Source of the DNA: Halichoerus grypus
Taxonomy: Eukaryota; Chordata; Mammalia; Carnivora; Phocidae
Direction of reading: 5' to 3'
Assembly (NCBI RefSeq): GCF_964656455.1
Contig: NC_135718.1
Span: 132,477,966 to 132,541,965 of the forward strand
DNA: 64,000 nt
The position numbers were made by a program, and so were the translations under genes. Within the stretch, counting starts at the first letter, position 1. Every line of letters begins with the position of its first letter. The notes under the pieces were generated by a model, which had not been told where the DNA came from, made no database searches, and worked only from the letters and a program-made list of their open reading frames with translations. Below, piece by piece: positions 38,100-50,536 of this stretch.

Positions 38100-38600
38100 C
38101 GTGTTCTTATTGCAGTAAATTAAAAAAAAAAATAGAAGTGACACAGTTGTGATAACAAACTGGGTGTCAGGTGTGGGAGAAAGAAAAATTGAAGGATGAT
38201 TTTGAGATTTGCATTTTGGGAAACTGACTGAATGATAGTGCCACGTACAAGGATGAAGAAACCTGGAAGGAAACATAAAGAGGAGGCAAAATAAAAAGTC
38301 CATGATAGTTGAGCTGCTTTTTAGAAACCTTAATGAGGTGTTGAATAACCATTTGTATGTAGGAGCCTGGCGCTCAGGAGAGGGGTGGGACTTGGTAGAG
38401 TGGGTAATATCAGCATATGGGTAATTGTGAAAGGAAGGTCATTAGAAAAGAGCACATAGGGAATGAACCAAGTGGAATTTTTGATTAAAAACAAAGCAAA
38501 ATAAAGCTGTAACAGAATAGTAAGAGACATTGTATAAGGACAAATGACACAGTTTATAGGGACAGAATCTTCATTCACCTCTGTGTCCAAAAAAGGTGGC
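38100..38600 (-). repeat. L2 LINE fragment, antisense, 5' portion
   Basis: The + strand reads like the upstream part of L2 backwards: 'gaaggatgattttgagatttgc', 'gaatgatagtgccacgtac', 'gaggtgttgaataaccatttgtatgtagg', 'taatatcagcatatgggtaattg' in shortened blocks. Diverged; limits approximate. Confidence 0.65.
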
Positions 38601-39715
38601 AGTTAACATAAAAAGTAAAAACTAGTGAAAATGTAAAGAGCACTTGATAAGAATGTAATTGTAGCAGGAGATTTTAATAAAGAATCGTATCACTAAAATA
38701 GATCCAAGAATTCTTTTTATTTTCACTTCTCCAAACATAGCCCTTCCTATACCATCCAACCCAGATGGTTGTCTATTTTAAGCTGCAGTCAACGTCAGAG
38801 CTTTTATAGTACATTCTCATTATAATAAAAACATTTTCTTACCATCAAGCAGTCAAATCTGTGCAGAATTCATACATCCTTTTAAAACACCACCAATTAT
38901 ATATTTTTTTCTCTCTTAAGATTCCTTGTTTTTTCAGCCTGCCTTTCCCTTCTTATTAATTCCTGTTCTGTTACCTAACTCTTTAAATTGCTTAGACAGT
39001 TTTGCATTTCAACTGACTTTTAGAATCCTTATATTTGGGATCATGTATCATTGCTGTTCTCACAATTTCCTATCAGTAAATTCTGTAAATTCATTTCATC
39101 GTATTATGCTTTACCCTCTTTCTTGTGCATAATCTTTGCCAATGTATTTTAAAGTATTTTGATTCAGAGTGTGGAGAGACTCCTTTTAGCATTGTCTCCT
39201 TTCTCTAGATTCATTGCTTAAGCTGATGTATCTCCTACTCCAGGGTTATATTAACTTTCACCAAAGCCATGCAAATGTTATACAGAATATTTCTGAGTAT
39301 CCCTAATAATCCAGGTTCATTTGACTATTTAATATTCTTTTTTTATAGCTCCTATTAGCCCATTGAGTTATGTTTATTATAGACCCTTGTTATATCTCTC
39401 TATTTAAGTTTTTGGTATTTCCTCTTAGGTTCCTGGTTTGCTAACAAATTGATTTTAGGATGTTCTAAATATCTCATTTGAATTTCATATGAGTTTGTTC
39501 CCTCTAGTGTGTCTACTGCAAGGTGAAAAACCACTTTCAATCCCCTGCTTTATAATTATCTTTTATATTGACAATTGAAACACCCAGTTGTCTTTTCTTC
39601 AAGCCAAATATCTCCTGAATGCTTTAACTTTTCTCCCCAGGATTTTTTGGTTTGTTTGCCTCTTACTAAATCTTCCTATTTTATAATTATAAATTCAAAC
39701 AGGGCCCAGTGCTGA

Positions 39716-39749
39716 ATAACTACAAAGATCAAACTATCTTTGTAGTTAT
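39716..39749. repeat. Perfect 14-bp inverted repeat (hairpin)
   Basis: ATAACTACAAAGAT (39716-39729), loop CAAACT, then ATCTTTGTAGTTAT (39736-39749), an exact reverse complement. It is followed by AT-rich near-repeats (TATAAAAATA). In RNA it would make a 14-bp stem with a 6-base loop. Confidence 0.9.
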
Positions 39750-41596
39750 AAAAATAACTATATAAAATTATATAAAAATATATAAAAATATATTTTGTAA
39801 GCTATAAAGTGCTATTTAAATAGAATGTATTTTTTGTTATAATTTAGAGGAACGATTTGTAGTTTAGTGAAAAAATTGTTCTTCTTAGGCTTTATTTCTC
39901 ACAGGGACATATGTATATATGCAACTCTCCAGAGGGACTTTAGGTAAAAACATATCTTGGTTGTATCACCTTCTTGCTGTGTGGCTTTAGTTAAATGATA
40001 GTCTCTCTGAGCCTTAATTTATTAATTTGTCAAATAAAAAATATTGTACAAACCTCAAGAAAAAGACTTGAGGCAGTTTTAAAAACAGACATGAAATTAA
40101 GTCATTATAATAGGAATAGAAGAAACAACACATCAACATAGTAAGAATGAATTATAAGTCTCATATTAAGCTTTAAGGCAGCTCAGGTGGAGGAGAAATG
40201 TAACTGTACTTAGCTCTCATTATGAGAAAGAAGAAAGTACACATATTTCTCAAGGTAATTAATCTCCTCTTCCCTCTCCTGAAGAACTCAAGAATCTCTA
40301 TCTGTAGGCAGGATGGTATACATTATATATAAGTATAGAAGCATACTGTATATTATTTCTTATACAAATTTTTAAATGCAAAAATAGCATTGGTTTCCTG
40401 CTTATAGGCTTAGTGTTTCACATTCATAATTGTTAAGAATAAAGAAAAGTGCTATTGAGATACTATCTGTTAAATGAAATTTTGAGCACAATGGGTCTCA
40501 TGATGAGTAAAAAAATAAAGGAAATAGCATATTTATTGCATATGTTGATTTTAAAAATGTTATTTTTTACTTAATTTTTTTTTCTGATGTAAAAAATACA
40601 GGATCAAAGATCTCCTTGAATGGTAGTACCTTAATTACAATTTTAATTCTCAGCTTAATTTCTTTGAGTATAAATAATCTGATGTGGTAAAGCTCTTAAC
40701 AGATTTTTTTTTTTTTTAATTGAAGCCACAGGAGCAAAATGTGTATTAGGTAAATGTCAACACAAATCATGTTTTCCAGTAAATTTCTTTAGTTTAGAAT
40801 GTGTCATTGACCTCCCGAAACTGCTCTTTGAACAAATATCATTGATCAGGAAAACAGTTGTAATTTCCAGTGAAAAAGAAAGATGATTATTTACCTAGGA
40901 GACCATTCTACATAGATACTGGTCTATTTGACATTAGGTTATGAGCAATTAAATGCAACATCAGCGGAAATGTTAGTCGAATAACCAAAAGAATTGATCA
41001 GATACTTCTCAAGAGTGTTCTTAGTCACATATGGTTATATTTGTGTATTACAGAATTATCCGAATATTATACTCTATGAAATAGGCATATGTTCACTTAG
41101 CCATCTCTTGGAAAGAGGAAATTTTTCAATTGATTTTAAGCAGTGATTGAATATTATAAAAGTAAAAGTGCTATCATTATTGCAAAATTTTTCTGTTAAT
41201 GAACATGACATATTAGTATTACATTTTAAAAGCTGGACTTGAGTAAATTATTATATAAAAATAAGAGTCACTTTTGCTGTGAGAGTAATTCTCACTCCTT
41301 ACAATGTGAAGTAACATGGTAAGCTGTATGTTCTCTTTTATTTTAGTAGCTAATTAGTTTTGGACCATTTCAGATAGAATAACATAAAGCTTTATTTTGT
41401 GCCTTTATTTGATTTTCAGAAACTGTTGACTAGAGACCAAATATTAGGGATTGGTTTTGTTATGTAGTAGCACCTAGCAATACATGCCTGTGGGAACATG
41501 TTAAATGAGTGTAAACCGCTTAAATTTGCTGATATTTACTGGTGCCATTTCATGTTTCACATGAACAAGGATATATAAATAAGTGTTTTCAGGGGG

Positions 41597-42066
41597 TGTG
41601 TCTGTGGCTAGAATGTCCTGTGCCCTTCTAGGTCCTTCTAGCTGAACTAAGAATCAAATTGACATGAGTTAGATTAGCAGGAGAAAATCAAATTTAATTT
41701 TGTAGGTAGGGGCACTCCACATAGACATGGAAATTCCAAAGACACTCAGGCAAATGAGGTATATATGTCATTCTGAACTAAGGAAAAGGGGGTAGGGGTC
41801 TGGAACTTCAAAGGGAAGGGATGCATTTCACAGGAAGATGAAAAAGAGTGAATGTTTGGTAAATAAATATTTGTCTCTCCATAGAGATGGGTTAGTCAGA
41901 TAAAACTTATCTCTAGTAAACCCTTATTTTGGGAAAGACCCCCAACTTAGATTTTTCTATGTAGTTAAGGGAGGGGCAAAAGTTTCTCTTGAGCCTGCAG
42001 GGTCTCTGTCTTCAGCACAAAGTACTACACATGCCAAAGTGGCCCATTTTGGACCCTACCCTCTTC
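41597..42066 (-). mobile_element. ERV-like solitary LTR (class I type, tentative)
   Basis: Read on the minus strand it starts TGAAGAGGGTAGGGTCC and ends ...AGCCACAGACACA, that is TG...CA as in retroviral LTRs. Towards the 3' part it has a block resembling the class I LTR R/U5 region ('tttgattttctcctgctaatc' in pieces, then 'agttcagctagaagg'). About 470 bp. No internal viral genes adjoin it, so it would be a solo LTR. I could not find a 4-6 bp target duplication, so the boundaries and even the class are tentative. Confidence 0.55.
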
Positions 42067-42539
42067 ATCTTACTAATTTCTTGATAAAAAAAAAAGTAAT
42101 GTGGAAATGTATTGCTAAATCAAACCTTTCCTGGAGATAATTCAGATACATACATATTTTACTTTTATCAACTGTAAGTATGTACGTATCTTTATCTAAT
42201 GGGAATTAATGGTGTGTAAAGCTAATATTTTACTGACTAGGTACTTCACTTTTATGAACAGAATCAGAAGAAAAAGGTTCAAGCAAAAAAGAGTAAATTG
42301 CAGAGTCAAGAGCTCACAACTTAGAAAATGCTTGAGGACTAAATTTTGTAGCTCTTTTATATCCATTATGGTCTCTGCTCACAGCTGTAACTTCACTTAG
42401 ATGATTTGCATGGGTAATGTCTTAAGGTGATTTGTCAGCCTGGAGACTAAGAGTCTAGTGTAAATATAGTTGCTGCTTGGAGCAGGAGTAACCATTCAGG
42501 GTATCAGCAGACTTTTATTAATGACCTCAACACTACTCG

Positions 42540-42935
42540 ATTTGATCACATCATTCATTTTCTTGCCTAAAGTTTTTCATTTGTGTCTACAGGATAATAT
42601 AAACTCCTTGGTGTTGTATATAAAGTGATTTATAATCTGTCCCTGCTTACTTCACTGACCTCAACTCCCCTTATTTGTCTTACTTAAAGGCTATACTTTA
42701 GGGGCACCTGGGTGGCTCAGTCGTTAAGCGTCTGCCTTTGGCTCAGGTCATGATCCCAGGGTCCTGGGATCGAGCCCCGCTTCAGGCTCCCTGCTCGGCA
42801 GGGGGCCTGCTTCTCCCTCTCCCACTCCACCCTGCTTGTGTTCCATCTCTCTCTGTCAAATAAATAAATAAAATCTTTTAAAAAAATAATAAAAGCTATA
42901 CTTTAGTCAATGGCACTAAAGTAATGCTTTCACAG
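42540..42935 (+). repeat. L2 LINE fragment, sense
   Basis: Carries the L2 3' ORF region in forward sense: 'gatcacatcattcattttc', 'caggataatataaactcctt', 'gatttataatctgtccctgcttac', 'ctcaactccccttatttg', each close to L2 ('gatcatgtcactcccctgc', 'aggataaagtccaaactcctt', 'gatctggcccctgcctac'). Split by the SINE at 42701-42890. Confidence 0.75.
42701..42890 (+). mobile_element. CAN-SINE, near-consensus, with target-site duplication
   Basis: Starts GGGGCACCTGGGTGGCTCAG and has the ATCCCAGGGTCCTGGGATCG box, CT-rich body and AAATAAATAAATAAAATCTT tail. Flanked by AAAGGCTATACTTTA (42686-42700) and AAAAGCTATACTTTA (from 42891). Confidence 0.97.
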
Positions 42936-43699
42936 TTGGGTTTTTTATGCAAAATTCTTTGCAACCAGTAGAACTTACTTTGAACTGTTCATAACTTGAT
43001 TCATGAAGCTTTTCCTATTGAGAATACCTTTTTATTTTAAGTAAACTAATGGTTAGGAAGAGGTGCGAATAAAGAGGAAATTAAAATAGATAATTGTGCT
43101 TTTTTTGATTGTTTTTGAAAATTAAACTTTAAAAAAGAAGGAAAAAAGGAATATGATTTGTGGAACTATTGACCTTATTGTGTGATTCTATTATTAAGGA
43201 GTCAAGTAGAGATATGTTTAGAAAGGATATCTGATGTCATGGTGGGACTCAGAAAGCCAGTGTAAGTCACTGGCTTTAATATTTCCAATAATCCAATATT
43301 AAATATGATTTAATATTTCCCAATATTAAAGTCAGAACATTACATGAAGAATCATTTACATATGCATGGAGGTTATGAGCATATGTGTGGGCATGTGAGG
43401 CACTATTAGGTGCATGCACACACAAATGCAGATACACATACTTTTTAAAAATTTTAATTTAAATTCAATTTGGTTACATATAGTGTATTATTAGTTTCAG
43501 GGGTAGAATTTAGTGATTCATCAGTTGCATATAATACCCAGTGCTCATTCCATCATGTGCCCCCCTTAAGGCCCATCACCCAATTACTCCATCCCCCCAT
43601 CTCACTTCCAGCAACCCTCAATTTGTTCCCTATAGTTAAAAGTCTCATGGTTTGCCTCCCTCTCTCTTTTTATCTTATTTTATTTTTCCTTCTCTTCCC

Positions 43700-43867
43700 C
43701 TATGTTCATCTGTTTTGTTTCTTCAATTCCACACATGAGTGAAATCATATGGTTTGTCTTTCTCTGACTGACTTATTTCACTTAGCATAATACCCTCTAG
43801 GTCCATCCACGTCATTGCAAATGGCAAGATTTCATTATTTTTGATGGCTGAGTAATATTCTATTGTG

Positions 43868-43921
<54 letters not shown>

Positions 43922-45720
43922 ACACACACATCTATATATATATACCACATCTTCATTATCCATTAGTCTGTCAATGGACATTTGGGCTCTTTACATATTT
44001 TGGCAATTGTGGACATTGCTCATATAAACATTGGGGTGCATATGCCCCTTTGAATCACAATTTTTGTATCCTTTGGATGAAGGCCTAGTAGTGCCATTGC
44101 TGGGTCATAGGGTAGTTCTATTTTTAACTTTTTGAGGAGCCTCCATACTTTTTCCAGAGTGGCTGCACCAGTTTGCGTTCCCACCAACAGTGTTTTGATT
44201 TGTCTTTCCCTGATGCTGAGTGATATTGAGCATTTTTTCATTTGTCTGTTAGTCATTTGTATGTCTTCTTTGGAGAAATGTCTGTTTAGGTCTTCTGCCC
44301 ATTTTTTGATTGGATTTTTTGGTTTTTGGGTGTCCAGTTTGATAAGTTTCTTATAGATTTTGGATATTAGCCCTTTATCTGATATGCCAGTTGCAAATAT
44401 CTTCTCCCATTCTGTAGGTTGCCTTTTAGTTTTGTTGATTGTTTCCTTTCCGTGCAAAAACTTTTATTCTGATGAAGTCCCAATAGTTCCTTTTTGTTTT
44501 TGTGTCCCTTGACTTTGGAGATGTGTCCAGCAAGAAGTTGTTGCAGCCGAGGTTGAACAGGTTGCAGCCTGTGTTCTCTCTAGGATTTTTATGGTTTCCT
44601 GTCTCATATTTAGGTCTTTCATCCATTTTGAATTTATTTTTGTGTATGTTGTAAGGAAGTGCTCCAGTTTCATTCTTCCTCATGTGGCTGTCCAGTTTTC
44701 CCAATACCATTTGTTGAAGAGACTGTCTTTTTTCCATTGGATATTCTTTCCTATTTTGTCAAAGATTAGCTTACCATATAGTTGAGGGTTCATTTCTTGG
44801 TTCTCTATTCTGTTCCGTTGATCTATGTGTCTGTTTTTGTGCCAGTACCATACTGTCTTGATCACTATACCTTTGTAATATAGCTTGAAGTCCGGAATTG
44901 TGATACCTCCAGATTTGCTTTTCTTTTTCAACATTACTTTGGCTGTTTTGGGTCTTTTCTGGTTCCATACAAATTTTAGAATTGCTTGTACTAGCTCTGT
45001 GAAAAATGCTGATGTTATTTTGATAGGGATTGCATTGGATGTGTAGATTCCTTTGGGTAGCATAGACATTTTAACAATGTTTGTTCTTCCAATCCATGAG
45101 CATGGAGTGTTTTTCCATTTCTTTGTGTTTTCCTCAATTTCTTTCATAAGCGTTCTATAGTTTTGGTTAGGTTTATTCCTAGGTATCTTATGGTTTTTGG
45201 TGCAGTTGTAAATGGGATCAATTCCTTGATTTCTCTTTCTGCTGCTTCATTATTCATGTATAGAAATGAAACAGATTTCTGTGCATTGATTGTATATCCT
45301 GCGACTTTACTGAATTCCTGTATTAGTTCTAGCAATTTTTTGGTGGAGTCTTTTGGGTTTTCTATATAGAGCATCATGTCATCTGTGACAAGCGAAAGTT
45401 TGACTTCTTCCTTGTCGATTTGGATGCCTTTTATTTCTTTTTGTTATGTGATTGCCGAGGTAGGACTTCCAGTACTATGTTGAACAACAGTGGTGAGAGT
45501 GGACATCCCTGTTGTGTTCCTGACCTTAGGGGAAAAATTCTCTGTTTTACTCCATTGAGGATATTAGATGTGTCTTTCATATATGGCCTTTATGATCTTG
45601 AGGTATGTTCCTTTTATCCTTACTTTCTTGAGGATTTTTATCAAGAAAGGATGCTGTATTTTGTCAAATACCTTTTCTGCATCTATTGAGAGGATCATAT
45701 TGTTCTTATCCTTTCTTTTA
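43700..45720 (-). pseudogene. LINE-1 ORF2 remnant, C-terminal half
   Basis: Open pieces in shifting frames hold the end of the reverse transcriptase ([28 protein letters not shown]; 45377-45144), the region after it ([17 protein letters not shown]; 45147-44680) and the C-terminal part ([14 protein letters not shown], then [12 protein letters not shown]; 44457-44020). Compared with the L1 at 20644-26802, about 115 bp around the Cys motif near 44150-44200 is deleted, so the C-x3-C...H-x4-C motif is absent. No endonuclease domain. Non-functional. Confidence 0.88.
43870..43911. repeat. (TG)n microsatellite in LINE-1 3' part
   Basis: About 21 uninterrupted TG units, followed by TATGTGTATGTACACACACA and then a TATATATATATA run. 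It lies where the L1 normally has a short 'attgtatatataccac' run, so it grew from a TA/TG-rich L1 site. A likely length-variable marker. Confidence 0.95.
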
Positions 45721-45734
45721 TTATTTTGTGCTCT

Positions 45735-46002
45735 GCTGCTTAAAATGCTTTGTGGTATCCTTCTTAAGCAGGGTTCTTCCTTGCCGCCATATTATACACA
45801 GCTGTATGACACAGAATTCAAGTCCCTGAACCTCCTACCTTCTAAAAGGTGATCGCTTTTCTACTTGTAGACTTGCAATATTTGTTTTCTCAGACCTCTG
45901 ATTTCTCGGGTGTTCAGAATGATTTGATAACTATTTAGTTGTATTCAAGGCAGGAGACAAACTTAGGGTTCCTCTACTCCTCCGCCATCTTAACTCCTCC
46001 CT
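45735..46002 (-). promoter_or_regulatory. LINE-1 5' UTR remnant
   Basis: Shares with the 5' end of the L1 at 20644-26802 a block reading on the + strand like TCTCGGGTGTTCAGAATG (26690s: TTCGTGGGTGTTCAGAGTG), and ends + strand CTACTCCTCCGCCATCTTAA, the L1 start in reverse. Only the first about 270 bp of the 5' UTR is kept. Confidence 0.8.
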
Positions 46003-46979
46003 GATATACATACTGTTTATGTCCCTCATCTTCTATAGCATTTCATTAAAAGATGTATTTTCTCAATGATCAGACCTTGGCAATTTTCTTTTCATTTTAT
46101 GTTGTTCTGCTAAGAATATGTTATATATTTTAGCTATATTTTCTATAATCCCACACATATTTCAAGGTAGTGGGGTGTGTTTTGTCCATACAAATTAAGG
46201 GATAATAATAAGCATGTGAAGGACTAATTAAGAACACACTCTCAGGCTATCATCAGTTTCAAGCATCAATTTTTGTGTCAGAATCCTTACAAATTAACAA
46301 AAGTTGAATTAAAAATATTTTTCTAGTTGTGTAGTTGGCCAGAAAGTACTGCTTGGTTCTATCTGCTCTTGCATAATTGGATTTTAAGAATAACCAAGCT
46401 TAACCTTTCAGGGAGTGGTGACATGGGTCTTGAGACCTTTTCAAGCTTGTTCTTACTTAACAGAGGATTCTGTTGTCTGATTCCACCAGCCCATTAGCTG
46501 AACCTGCCCTTAATATATTTTCACATTTTTTTTTTGTATGAATCTTTCTTTCAGTGTGTTTGTTGTTATTCACATAAAGAATAAGAACCTCTTTGATCTT
46601 ACTGAACAGGAATGAATTAGTGTTTTGTGTGGCAGAATTTGCTTTATGACTTGCTTTCTGTGTGTAATGTTTGGTCGCAAGGCTGTTGAAGAGTAGGGTC
46701 TGATGCCTCCACTTTTCCTCCTTACATCGGAGGTTATAACAATGTGCATCATAAAGAATCTTATAATAGTGAGCAGACAAATTTTCTTAGCCCAGTTGTT
46801 AGGGTTTTAATTAAATCTTTTATATTCAACTGTTTCTGGGATGTACCCTCTTAGATTCCTCAATGTAAGTATGTCCAAAGGCAGAGTTATGATATTTTTT
46901 CCCCAAATTGTCCACATCTCTGAAATAGTAACTACCGTCCATTCCTTGGGGGTAATTCCAAAGAATGGAGTCCTTCTTA

Positions 46980-47760
46980 ATGCCTCCTATTCTGCGACAA
47001 AATACATAATCAGCAAATCCCACAGATTTTACCTCCTAAATATCCTGCAAATCTACCCACTTCTGTCCCTCTCAGACATCACCTCACTCACCTAAACTAT
47101 TGTAACCTCTTTATAAAACTGCTGTATAACCGGTTTCCCTAGGTCCACTCTGGGTCCATTCCAAACCATTCATCTCATGGCAACCAGAGTGACCTTTGTG
47201 CAATGTAAATATAATTGCGTTACCGCTTGCTAATGCTTGTTAAAATTTTCCCTGTGTCTTGGGATGAATACAAAACTTCTTAATATTTCCTAAATTTCCT
47301 GTACAATCAAGATTCTCCCCATTTTTTCATTTTCCTCTCACATTCTTAATTTTTCCTCTGCTCAGGAGTCCTACTATTTTACCCCCTACTGCTCTCATCA
47401 CACTAACCTCCCTCCTCCCTAGAATGCTTTACCTTTTTTCTCTCCAGAGTAAAATATGACTCATCTTTTGTTTTATGTTAATGTAAACATCACTTTGTCA
47501 TTGAAGCCTGATCCACCTGAATAGGTCAGATTCACAATTATAGGAAAACGTAGCAGGTGGAGGGCAAGGGTGCTCTCCTTTGTAAATTTATGTGTATTTA
47601 TATTAGTCATCATTTTATGTCTCTTTCACTGGACTCTAATTCCCACCAAGGAAGCAGCCATGCCAACTTTTCCATACCATTGTCTCCCCTAGTACCTAAT
47701 TCTGTGCCTACCATGTAGTAATACTCAATAAATAGGTGAACAAATAAATGTAAAACTTTG
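46980..47760 (+). repeat. L2 LINE fragment, sense, with 3' end
   Basis: Forward L2 order: 'ttacctcctaaatatcctgcaaatctacccacttctgtcc', 'aaccagagtgaccttt', 'tgcttgttaaaattttccctgtg', 'ccctagaatgctttac', 'agtacctaattctgtgcctaccatgtagtaa' and 'ctcaataaataggtgaa' (in diverged pieces). One of the better preserved L2 copies here. Confidence 0.82.
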
Positions 47761-50536
47761 TCAAATGCATATGATCTACAAAAGAGCAAAAATAAAATTA
47801 TAAGCACTTTATTGGAGATTCAGGAGAGAAAAATCCTGTTTTCAAGGAAGCAAGAAGTAGCAAATAAGACATATTTTTAATCTATTAACAGAAGTGTAAG
47901 GTGATTAAGTACCACATTGTCTTTATTTACTGTCTTATCCATGTTATTTTGTTTTAAAAATATGAAAATATAATAGCCTTCTGTTGGTGATACAGGTTTC
48001 CATTTTTTCCATTTAAAGGTTTCATTTCTTAAAATTAGAGCCTCCTGAAATGAGAGTTACAAGAAGAACATGATCATGATTTTACTTGATTCTTAACTAT
48101 ACCATGTTAGTATTTTTGACTAATAATTTTGCCTCTTTATTTTCACCCCGTTTAATTTGTTTTACTCATTTCTTGTATCCCACTGCCTTATTTTTTTGTC
48201 TACTTCCTTCACAATTCATAGTAGAAAGCACATTTTACACTGAGACCCAATATACATTTCTTACTAAATGATTATGGTTCATCCATGTATGAATATATCC
48301 ATGTATGAATACATGCTCAGTGCAGCATATAACCTGAGGAACACAAAACAAAACACTACATGATTATAGTTCCATCTTTCCTATTATGAACAAAAACCCT
48401 GCCTCCATCTGCACGCATTATCATAGTAATGGCCCATAGGCTGATGAGTCTATGAGTAATTTACAAAGACTGCTCAGCAGATGCGTTTATTTTGTTTAAA
48501 TCACTAATGATTAAAAGAGAGGAAATGTAACAAACTACTATTTAATGTAATTTTGTTAAAAGAAATATATTGAATAAGAATGGCAATGAACAATGTAGAA
48601 TCCCTTTAACTGAAGTATTTAAAAGAAGACTTACCACTCTTTTATGGTTGGTGTAGCCTTAGATAATTTCTATCTCATACCCTGGTGATTCTTCTTTTAC
48701 TAGGTTAGTCAGAAAAAAAATATTTAAAAATGTATACATTAAGATGTTAGCTTTTCCTAATGGAGGACTACTTAGTTAAAGTGAAACTTAGGAAATTAAT
48801 ACTTTATATTAGGTTTTTTATTTCTAAGGGTAATTATAAATTTAATGCTTGATATGATTTTTTTTCATGGCTCTATGTACTTAGTGCAAAATGCGGCCCA
48901 ATCCTTTTTTTTTTTTTTTTTTTTTGTTAATGTGGTTATGGCTTTTACATAAGTGTTTGAATAGTTTCTTTAACTAAAATTATCCTTAGTGAGATTTAAC
49001 AGTATTCTAGTTAAGAAAAAAAGTAGAATTTTAAATTATTTTTAATGAGATACAATTTGGAGTTCTCCTTTCCATATGGCATGCTCAATTTGGTGATCCA
49101 CATTTCAAATAATCACAGTGCTTATGAAAAAAATTTGTCCTCTTCTCTTAGTTTCTTTGTCAGCAGAGAGAGGAAGCTTTTTCTCTCTGTTTATCCAGTA
49201 CTCAGTATGACTGCTGTGGGCCTGCATTTATAAACTTTGCCAGATATGTTCAACGTTTAGATTTTTAGGAAGTCAGTAAAGACCAAAGAATGATGCTTGA
49301 AGCTTATTTATTCTTGTGGATCTATGGAAGGAATGGTAGGGCGTTCCAAAATGCATATTTAGAGATTTATAATCATTATCAAATTGAGATTAAAGTAGAG
49401 ATGAAACCCTTTTAATATTATATATTTTGATTTCCATTAAAGAAAAAAAAAGAAAAAACTTCAGGGTCTGACAGTTGCACTGTTAAGTTCTTTTAATGAA
49501 CAGTTAATCCAAAGCAGTGTAATTCAGGGCACAGGCAAAGATAAAAAGATACCCCAGTCATTTAATGATTAAGCTACACTGTGATTCTGAAAGACTCAGA
49601 CAAAGCACAAACTATGAGCTAATGTTCTCATAGTGTAGTTCATAAAATCCTAATCCTTTGAGATACTCTTTCAAAAGTAAGAATTTTGGCCGGTATGTTT
49701 GGTTAATCTTTTGAAAATTATTGCATTCTCAGAGGTCCACAATAAACATTAACTCATTAAAACGATCTGAAAAGTCTTTCACTAAATAAATAAATGTTTA
49801 ACCCAGAGTTGCCATTTTTTTTCTGATAAATACAGGTTTAATGATACATTGTTCTTTACACAGATGGCTACAGAGACTTTATAATCCCGGTGTATACAGC
49901 CTTGCAACACAGACCAGTTAGCTAATTGGCTAACCATATACAGTGGCAGATTGGTGTTTCAAGAAACACATATTGAAATACAGAACTGTAGAACAAGGTC
50001 ACTTTGAAGAGTTGGATATAAAAATCCTATAGTAGTAAATTGCCAGACTAAATCCAAAAGTTTATAGTAAAAACTAAAGCAATACAATACAAAATATTTA
50101 ACAAGCAAAGGGCACTTACTAAATATTAATTACCTTAAGGATAGATAGGAGTGGAGTAATATTAATAACATTATTTATATCTTTATTATTTGTCTTATAT
50201 TAGCAAATTAGTATTCTTTAGAACTGAAATACTGGAACCGTAAAAAACTTATCATCAAGGAGGGTTTACAGAGGAGGTAAAAATGGCTTATTATAGGTAT
50301 ATAGGTATATATTAATATTATAGGCATATATTAATATATATTATTACAATGGATTGGACATATATATCTTACAGGAATGATAAATTCAACATCTTCAAAA
50401 ATGAAATAATTTTCATCCCTCTCTACCTACAAAATTTTCCCTGTTATTCTTTACCTTATATCATGATATCCATTGCCTTTATCTCCTGATGTCTATAGAT
50501 CATACTGGAAAATCTACAAATATTGGTTAAAACCAG

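Larger units (their letters stand above)
36893..43430. other. KCNT2 large intron, second part
   Basis: Contains an antisense L2 piece (38100-38600), a perfect hairpin (39716-39749), an ERV-like LTR (41597-42066), a sense L2 (42540-42935) with a SINE in it (42701-42890). Nothing is recognised in 36893-38099, 38601-39715, 39750-41596, 42067-42539 and 42936-43430, which are plain AT-rich intron. Confidence 0.75.
43443..46002 (-). mobile_element. LINE-1 with both ends but a large internal deletion
   Basis: On the minus strand: 5' terminus GGAGGAGTTAAGATGGCGG at 46002, about 270 bp of 5' UTR (46002 to about 45735), then directly the ORF2 reverse transcriptase region at about 45720 ([19 protein letters not shown]), running through to the 3' UTR at about 43700-43450. 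The rest of the 5' UTR, all of ORF1 and the endonuclease part of ORF2 are missing. Flanked by GATACACATACT (43431-43442) and GATATACATACT (46003-46014), a 12-bp target-site duplication with one mismatch, so both ends are original. Antisense to KCNT2. Confidence 0.93.

Noticed and set aside
42701..42775. tRNA-like sequence with A and B boxes
   Set aside because: It is the tRNA-derived head of a CAN-SINE with a target-site duplication, not a tRNA gene. The same holds for all SINE heads here.
46457..46780. 107-codon open frame on the minus strand
   Set aside because: No recognisable domain. Overlapping frames of similar length on the same strand show it is not constrained.
48905..48926. Pure T tract as a possible SINE tail insertion
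   Set aside because: Unlike 16534-16554, no SINE body bases and no flanking duplication are visible.
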